A stretch of 64,000 nt of DNA from Pseudomonadota bacterium (GTDB lineage Bacteria; Pseudomonadota; Gammaproteobacteria; Burkholderiales; Rhodocyclaceae): positions 327,050 through 391,049 of the forward strand of contig JAFEDK010000008.1 of NCBI GenBank assembly GCA_018241665.1, read 5' to 3'. The notes under the pieces are model-generated. The model saw only the letters and a program-made list of their open reading frames with translations. It was not told the origin of the DNA and made no database searches. Positions 58,673 to 64,000 of this stretch are shown here, one piece after another (positions within the stretch are counted from its first letter, which is position 1; each line of letters starts with the position of its first letter). The position numbers were made by a program, and so were the translations under genes.

Positions 58673-59755
58673 TCACGCCTTGCGCGCGGCGAAATCCTGC
58701 ATCAGGTCCACCAGCGCCCGCACGCCGTCCAACGACATGGCGTTGTAGATGGATGCGCGCATGCCACCCACCGACTTGTGCCCCTTCAGACCGGACAGCT
58801 GCCGTTCGGCGGCTTCGGCCAGGAAAGCGGAATCCAGCGCCGGATTGGCCAGCGTGAACGGCACGTTCATGCGCGAGCGGAAAGCCTCCTGCACCGGGTT
58901 GCGGTAGAAGCCGCCGCTGGACGCGATGGTGTCGTAGACGAGTTGCGCCTTGGCGATATTGGTCTGCTCAACCGCCTCCAGGCCGCCCTGCGCAAGCAGA
59001 TCCTTGAAGATAAGACCGGCCAGGTAGATGCCGAAGGTCGGTGGCGTGTTTAGCATGGAGCCGTTTTCTGCCATCGTCGCGTAGTCCATGACGCTCGGCG
59101 TGATCGCGGAGGCCTTGCCGAGCAGGTCTTCGCGCACGATCACGATGACCAGCCCTGCCGGACCGATGTTCTTCTGCGCACCGGCATAAATCAGGCCGTA
59201 GCGGGACACATCCATCGGACGCGACAGGATGTGCGAGCTCATGTCCGCCACCAGCGGCACGCCCTCCGCTGCGGTCGGGAGGTCGAACATCTCGACGCCG
59301 TGAATGGTCTCGTTGGTGCAGATGTGCAGGTAGGCCGCCTGCGGATCAAGCTTCAGCTCCTCGGCGCTCGGCACCCGCGTGAAGCTGTCGGCTTCGCTCG
59401 AGCCGGCCAGGTGCACGGCGCCAAAACGCTGGGCTTCCTTGTAGGCCTTTTTGGACCACGAGCCGGTGACGACGTAGTCGGCGGAACGCCCATTCAGGAG
59501 GTTCATCGGGATCTGCGCGAACTGCTGCGTCGCACCGCCCTGCAGGAACAGCACCTTGTAGTTGGACGGGATGCCCATCAGCGTGCGCAGGTCTGCCTCG
59601 GCCGACTCGATCACGCCGGTGAAATCCTTGCCCCGGTGGCTCACCTCCATGACGCTCATGCCGGTGCCACGCCAGTCGAGCAGTTCGTCGCGCACCTGTT
59701 CGAGCACAGCGGTCGGCAGAACGGCCGGCCCCGCCGAGAAATTGAAAATCCGCAT
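58673..59755 (-). CDS. serC: Phosphoserine aminotransferase
   Basis: SerC makes 3-phosphoserine for serine synthesis and takes part in pyridoxal-phosphate synthesis. The 360-residue protein opens MRIFNFSAGPAVLPTAVLEQ and has MEVSHRGKDF, VLFLQGGATQQFAQIPMNLL and the PLP lysine region YAGAQKNIGPAGLVIVIV. Length is standard. It is 24 bases after gyrA; gyrA-serC-pheA is a frequent order in Betaproteobacteria. Confidence 0.97.
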   Translation of the reverse strand: MRIFNFSAGPAVLPTAVLEQVRDELLDWRGTGMSVMEVSHRGKDFTGVIESAEADLRTLMGIPSNYKVLFLQGGATQQFAQIPMNLLNGRSADYVVTGSWSKKAYKEAQRFGAVHLAGSSEADSFTRVPSAEELKLDPQAAYLHICTNETIHGVEMFDLPTAAEGVPLVADMSSHILSRPMDVSRYGLIYAGAQKNIGPAGLVIVIVREDLLGKASAITPSVMDYATMAENGSMLNTPPTFGIYLAGLIFKDLLAQGGLEAVEQTNIAKAQLVYDTIASSGGFYRNPVQEAFRSRMNVPFTLANPALDSAFLAEAAERQLSGLKGHKSVGGMRASIYNAMSLDGVRALVDLMQDFAARKA

Positions 59756-59779
59756 CGTCTGAATCCTTCCTCAGTTCGC

Positions 59780-62371
59780 TCAGGCTTCCGGCGCGGCGCC
59801 TTCGGCCCCAGCCTCGCCCGTCACGTCCTGCTCTTCTTCATCGCCTTCAAGAATCTTCTGCACGCCGGACAGCTTGCTGCCCTCGTCCACCGAGATCAGC
59901 GTGACGCCCTGCGTGGCACGGCCCATCTCGCGGATCTCGGCCACACGGGTGCGAACCAGCACGCCGCCGGTGGTGATCAGCATGATCTGATCCTTCTCGG
60001 TCACCAGGGTTGCCGCCACCACCTTGCCGTTACGGTCGGAGGTCTGGATGGCGATCATGCCCTTGGTACCGCGGCCGTGGCGGGTGTACTCGCCGATCGG
60101 CGTGCGCTTGCCGAAGCCGTTCTCGGTGGCCGTCAGCACGCTCTGTTCTTCGTTTTCGGCCACCAGCATGGCGATCACGGTCTGGCCGTCCTCCAGCGTC
60201 ATGCCGCGCACACCGCGAGCCTGGCGGCCCATCGGACGCACGTCGTTCTCGCTGAAGCGGACCGCCTTGCCGGCGTCGGAGAAGAGCATCACGTCATGCT
60301 TGCCGTCGGTGATCGCCACCCCGACCAGGTAGTCGCCCTCGTCCAGGCCCACGGCAATGATGCCGGCCTTGCGCGGGTTGGAGAAGTCGGTGAGCGGAGT
60401 CTTCTTGACCGTGCCTTCGGCGGTGGCCATGAAGATGAAATGCCCTTCGTCGAACTCCTTGACCGGCAGCACGGCGGTGATCTTCTCGCCTTCGAGCAGC
60501 GGGAAAAGGTTGACGATCGGCTTGCCGCGGGAGTTCCGGGTGCCTTCCGGCACTTCGTACACCTTGAGCCAGTACAGACGGCCGCGGTTGGAGAAGCACA
60601 GGATGTGGTCGTGGGTATTGGCAACGAAGAGCTGGTCGACGAAATCATCGTCCTTCACCGCCGCCGCCTGCTTGCCACGACCGCCGCGCTTCTGGGCCCG
60701 GTAGTCGGTGAGCGGCTGACGCTTGAAATAGCCGGTATGGGACAGGGTCACCACCATGTCCTGCGGGGCAATCAGGTCTTCGATATTGATGTCGGCGGTG
60801 TTCATCACCACCTCGGAACGCCGCGGGTCGCCGAACTGCTGCTTGATGAGCATCAGTTCGTCACCGATGATCGCGGTGATCCGCTCCGGACGGGCCAGGA
60901 TGTCGAGCAGGTCGGCGATGTTGGCCATCACTTCCTTGTACTCGGCAACGATCTTGTCCTGCTCCAGGCCGGTCAGGCGCTGCAGGCGCAGCTCAAGGAT
61001 GGCCTGCGCCTGGGCGTCGGACAGGCGATAGCCCTGGGCGGACAGGCCAAACTCCGGAGCGAGGCCCTCGGGACGGAAGCTGTCGGAAGTCGCGCGGGCC
61101 AGCATTTCCTCCACCAGCGCCGAGCGCCACTCGCGCCCCATCAGCGCCTTCTTGGCTTCCGGCGGCGTCGGCGCGGCCTTGATCAGCGCAATGATCTCGT
61201 CCACGTTGGACAGCGCAACGGCCAGACCTTCGAGGATATGGCCGCGTTCGCGTGCCTTGCGCAGTTCGAAGATCGTGCGGCGGGTGACCACTTCGCGGCG
61301 GTGCGCCAGGAAGCATTCCACCATCTGGCGCAGGTTCAGCAGGCGCGGCTTGCCGTCCACCAGCGCCACCATGTTCATGCCGAAGGTGTCCTGCAGCTGG
61401 GTCTGCTTGAACAGGTTGTTCAGCACCACGTCAGGCACTTCGTTGCGCTTCAGCTCGATGACCACGCGCATGCCGGACTTGTCCGACTCGTCGCGGATCT
61501 CGCTGATGCCCTCGATCCTCTTTTCGTTCACCAGCTCGGCAATCTTCTCGAGCAAGGTCTTCTTATTAACCTGGTACGGAATCTCGTCGACGATGATCGC
61601 CTGGCGGTCGCCCTTGCCGATGTCCTCGAAGTGGGTGCGCGCGCGCATGACCACACGACCACGGCCGGTGCGATAGCCCTCATGCACGCCAGAAAGGCCG
61701 TAGATCAGGCCAGCAGTCGGGAAGTCCGGCGCCGGGACGATCTTGATCAGCTCCTCGATCGACACGTCCGGCTCCTGCAGCAGGCGCAGACAGGCATCGA
61801 CGACTTCGCTGAGGTTGTGCGGCGGGATATTGGTCGCCATACCGACGGCAATACCGCCGGAACCGTTGATCAGCAGATTGGGGATGCGCGCCGGCAGCAC
61901 CAGCGGCTCCTTCTCCGAGCCATCGTAGTTCGGCCCGAAATCGACCGTTTCCTTGTCGATGTCGGCCAGCAGCTCGTGGCCGATCTTGGCCATGCGGATT
62001 TCGGTGTAACGCATGGCCGCCGCGCTGTCGCCGTCCACCGAACCGAAGTTGCCCTGGCCATCCACCAGCATGTAGCGCAGGGAAAAATCCTGCGCCATGC
62101 GGACGATGGTGTCATACACGGACTGGTCGCCGTGGGGGTGATACTTACCGATCACGTCACCGACGATACGGGCGGACTTCTTGTAAGCCTTGTTCCAGTC
62201 GTTGCCCAGCTCGTGCATCGCATACAGTACGCGCCGATGCACGGGCTTGAGGCCGTCACGCACATCCGGCAGGGCCCGCCCGACGATCACGCTCATGGCG
62301 TAATCCAGGTAGGCGTGACGCATTTCGTCTTCGAGGCTGATGGGGAGAGTTTCTTTGGCGAACGGGATCAT
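59780..62371 (-). CDS. gyrA: DNA gyrase subunit A
   Basis: GyrA cuts and rejoins DNA to introduce negative supercoils. The 863-residue protein has the N-terminal breakage-reunion domain with catalytic Tyr122 ([11 protein letters not shown]) and the six-bladed C-terminal domain with the GyrA box QKRGGRG. The C-terminal tail is acidic. Residue numbering matches E. coli in the quinolone region: HGDQSVYD gives Gln83 where E. coli has Ser, and Asp87 is kept. The 204-base upstream gap contains a long inverted repeat in the mRNA leader. Confidence 0.98.
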   Translation of the reverse strand: MIPFAKETLPISLEDEMRHAYLDYAMSVIVGRALPDVRDGLKPVHRRVLYAMHELGNDWNKAYKKSARIVGDVIGKYHPHGDQSVYDTIVRMAQDFSLRYMLVDGQGNFGSVDGDSAAAMRYTEIRMAKIGHELLADIDKETVDFGPNYDGSEKEPLVLPARIPNLLINGSGGIAVGMATNIPPHNLSEVVDACLRLLQEPDVSIEELIKIVPAPDFPTAGLIYGLSGVHEGYRTGRGRVVMRARTHFEDIGKGDRQAIIVDEIPYQVNKKTLLEKIAELVNEKRIEGISEIRDESDKSGMRVVIELKRNEVPDVVLNNLFKQTQLQDTFGMNMVALVDGKPRLLNLRQMVECFLAHRREVVTRRTIFELRKARERGHILEGLAVALSNVDEIIALIKAAPTPPEAKKALMGREWRSALVEEMLARATSDSFRPEGLAPEFGLSAQGYRLSDAQAQAILELRLQRLTGLEQDKIVAEYKEVMANIADLLDILARPERITAIIGDELMLIKQQFGDPRRSEVVMNTADINIEDLIAPQDMVVTLSHTGYFKRQPLTDYRAQKRGGRGKQAAAVKDDDFVDQLFVANTHDHILCFSNRGRLYWLKVYEVPEGTRNSRGKPIVNLFPLLEGEKITAVLPVKEFDEGHFIFMATAEGTVKKTPLTDFSNPRKAGIIAVGLDEGDYLVGVAITDGKHDVMLFSDAGKAVRFSENDVRPMGRQARGVRGMTLEDGQTVIAMLVAENEEQSVLTATENGFGKRTPIGEYTRHGRGTKGMIAIQTSDRNGKVVAATLVTEKDQIMLITTGGVLVRTRVAEIREMGRATQGVTLISVDEGSKLSGVQKILEGDEEEQDVTGEAGAEGAAPEA

Positions 62372-62377
62372 GGCACC

Positions 62378-62448
62378 GCGGGAATCGACAGTTCGTCGAA
62401 AAGACGAAAAACAAGGAGTTTAGCACGCCACAAGGGGTCGATTCCCGC
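62378..62448 (-). promoter_or_regulatory. Nested inverted repeat in the gyrA leader
   Basis: A perfect 12-bp inverted repeat (GCGGGAATCGAC at 62378-62389, GTCGATTCCCGC at 62437-62448) encloses a second hairpin (TTCGTC-GAAAA-GACGAA, 62392-62408). In the gyrA mRNA the outer stem would end six bases before the ATG, masking the ribosome-binding region; as DNA it could form a cruciform. The function is unknown. Confidence 0.6.
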
Positions 62449-62484
62449 CCGTACAGCCCCGCCACGCTGCCACCCCAGCCAAAA

Positions 62485-62514
62485 TTGTGACAGCCGCTGC
62501 GCCTATGCTCTAAT
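62485..62514 (+). promoter_or_regulatory. Promoter of mtaD
   Basis: TTGTGA, an 18-bp spacer and TCTAAT (five of six) upstream of mtaD on the plus strand. It gives a leader of about 55 nt. Confidence 0.5.
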
Positions 62515-62575
62515 CGATCAGGCCCGGCCAGAGACGGCCCGATAGATCTTTTAGCCCAATACAACGAGAACAGCC

Positions 62576-63895
62576 ATGACGCCCATCGAGGTCGACCTTC
62601 TCATCGAAGCGCGCTGGGTCATCCCGGTAGAGCCCGACGACACCACACTGGAACATCACACGGTCGCCGTCCGCGACGGCAAGATTGTCGAAGTGCTACC
62701 AACCAGCGACGCCCGGGCACGTTTCTCGGCTCGCGAGTGCGTCCAGCTACCCGATCACATCCTGATCCCAGGCCTCGTCAATCTGCACTGCCACGCAGCC
62801 ATGGCATTGATGCGCGGCCTGGCCGACGACCTGCCGCTTATGCGCTGGTTACAAGAAGCCATCTGGCCGACCGAAGCGCGCCATGTATCACCCGCATTCG
62901 TGCGGGACGGCAGCCTGCTGGCCGGGGCCGAGATGTTACGGGGCGGCATCACCACCTGCAACGACATGTATTTCTTTCCGGAGGCTGCCGCCGAAGCCTT
63001 CGACCGACTAGGCCTGCGCGCCGTGCTCGGCATCACTGTTCTTGAGTTTCCGTCCCAATATGCGGCTGACGCAGACGACTACCTGCACAAAGGGCTCACT
63101 GCCCACGACGCATGGCGCGACCACCCCCGGATCCGCTTCGCCCTTGCTCCGCACGCGCCCTATACGGTCTCCAACCGCACATTCGAACGCGTCGGCGCAC
63201 TGGCGGACGAACTTGACCTGCCGATCCACATTCATATTCACGAAACGACCACCGAGATCTCTGACAGCCTGCGCGAACATGGACAGCGCCCTATTGCCCG
63301 CCTCGATGCCCTCGGACTGCTCGGCCCAAACTTGATCGGCGTCCACACCGTTCACCTCGACAATGAGGACATCCAGCGCCTGGCACTGCATGGTTGCGCC
63401 GTAGCGCATTGCCCTACATCGAACATGAAGCTGGCCAGTGGGACCGCCCCCATCCCGGCCTTGCTGGAACAGGGCATTACGGTTGGGCTTGGCAGCGACG
63501 GTGCGGCCAGCAACAACCGCCTCGATCTCTTCCGCGAAATGCACCAGGCCAGCCTGCTTGCCAAACTGAGCAGCGGCGACGCGTCCTCGCTACCCGCCCA
63601 TCACGCCTTGCGCATGGCTACGCTTGCGGGCGCCCGCGCGCTTGGCCTCGATGCACAGATCGGCTCCCTCCTCCCGGGCAAGGCTGCCGACATATGCGCA
63701 ATACGGATGGATGAAGCGGACGAACTGCCATGCTTCGACCCGGTTTCCCATCTAGTCTATGTACTCGGCCGGCGCTCCGTATCCGATGTATGGGTTGCCG
63801 GAGAAGCTCGCGTAGCCAGCGGAAAACTGTTGCAAATAACCAACACCGAGCTATTGAGCACCGTCCGGCTATGGCAGAATAAGTTCCGCCAATGA
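62576..63895 (+). CDS. mtaD: 5-methylthioadenosine / S-adenosylhomocysteine deaminase
   Basis: An amidohydrolase of the TRZ/ATZ-MtaD group, 439 residues. Metal ligands are seen as NLHCHAAMALMRG (HxH), the His in HIHIHETTTE, His in GVHTVHLD and Asp in GLGSDGAASNNRLDL. The group deaminates methylthioadenosine to methylthioinosine, and SAH to S-inosylhomocysteine; related members act on other amino-purines or guanine. The inosine-type phosphorylase gene at 16.2-16.9 kb supports the MTA reading. Divergent from gyrA. Confidence 0.9.
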   Translation: MTPIEVDLLIEARWVIPVEPDDTTLEHHTVAVRDGKIVEVLPTSDARARFSARECVQLPDHILIPGLVNLHCHAAMALMRGLADDLPLMRWLQEAIWPTEARHVSPAFVRDGSLLAGAEMLRGGITTCNDMYFFPEAAAEAFDRLGLRAVLGITVLEFPSQYAADADDYLHKGLTAHDAWRDHPRIRFALAPHAPYTVSNRTFERVGALADELDLPIHIHIHETTTEISDSLREHGQRPIARLDALGLLGPNLIGVHTVHLDNEDIQRLALHGCAVAHCPTSNMKLASGTAPIPALLEQGITVGLGSDGAASNNRLDLFREMHQASLLAKLSSGDASSLPAHHALRMATLAGARALGLDAQIGSLLPGKAADICAIRMDEADELPCFDPVSHLVYVLGRRSVSDVWVAGEARVASGKLLQITNTELLSTVRLWQNKFRQ

Positions 63896-63984
63896 ATTGG
63901 ATATGCTGCCTGAGTGCATTTGGCTCAATAGCGGCGAGCAAGAAATTTCCGGTTCTACCCCTTTGCCTTGCGACGAGGAAAACG

Positions 63985-64000
63985 ATGATCAAACAAGCCA
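63985..64000 (+). CDS. Start of an unidentified gene at the window edge
   Basis: ATG at 63985 preceded by GAGGAAAACG, a good ribosome-binding site; only MIKQA is visible. In related genomes ompA or ubiG often follows here, but five residues cannot decide. The 89-base gap after mtaD shows no clear promoter or terminator. Confidence 0.4.

Noticed and set aside
59231-62545. 1104-codon open frame opposite gyrA and serC
   Set aside because: It is an antisense shadow of high-GC codon bias: low-complexity His/Leu/Asp-rich translation, no domains, while the opposite strand encodes complete gyrA.

Overview
The window is about 63% GC, gene-dense chromosomal DNA with core genes throughout. No insertion sequence, phage, rRNA operon or CRISPR array was seen. 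Gene orders such as rpsB-tsf-pyrH-frr-uppS-cdsA-dxr-rseP-bamA-skp-lpxD-fabZ-lpxA, thrS-infC-rpmI-rplT-pheS-pheT-ihfA-merR and gyrA-serC-pheA-hisC-tyrA-aroA/cmk-rpsA-ihfB-lapA-lapB are typical of Betaproteobacteria. Together with the high GC and the family variants, they suggest a Rhodocyclales-type organism (Azospira/Azoarcus/Dechloromonas relatives). That placement is an inference from gene order; no search was run.

Region 1 (1-12100, minus strand) is one long operon behind a strong extended -10 promoter. It carries translation factors (rpsB, tsf, frr), UMP kinase, undecaprenyl-PP, CDP-diglyceride and isoprenoid synthesis, and outer-membrane and lipid A biogenesis. Region 2 (12173-24101) holds map-glnD, a def-mtnP pair, typA, hom-alaA, an Mth938-fold protein, a peroxiredoxin and a PIN-PhoH ATPase. 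Region 3 (24200-38940) is the most accessory part. It has an orphan REC-HPt protein, a divergent mnmH/selD selenium module bracketed by two palindromic repeat doublets, and a LysR-controlled CoA-transferase. It also has a cNMP/CBS/nucleotidyltransferase protein coupled to a DnaQ-fold protein with a degraded active site, a LysR/TauE pair, orn with a tiny membrane-protein ORF, a Ste24 protease with rsgA, and a lone Anbu proteasome-like peptidase.

Region 4 (38950-53500, minus strand) is translation and nucleoid biology. It contains phenylalanyl- and threonyl-tRNA synthetases, IF3 (started at an ATC codon), L35, L20, both IHF subunits, tRNA-Val(GAC) behind a consensus promoter, cysM with a PolB-type exonuclease, ugd, lapAB and ribosomal protein S1. 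Region 5 (53562-62371) is an aromatic amino-acid/serine cluster with a fused AroA-Cmk protein, ending in gyrA. Divergent from gyrA is an MTA/SAH deaminase gene (mtaD). With the MTI-type phosphorylase at 16.2-16.9 kb it would form a two-step methylthioadenosine salvage route.

No wholly new multi-gene system is obvious. The best leads are the degenerate exonuclease/nucleotidyltransferase pair, the repeat-flanked selenium cassette, intrinsic terminators lying 15-32 nt upstream of four start codons, a long inverted repeat in the gyrA leader, Gln at GyrA position 83, the orphan Anbu, and a 46-residue membrane ORF coupled to orn.
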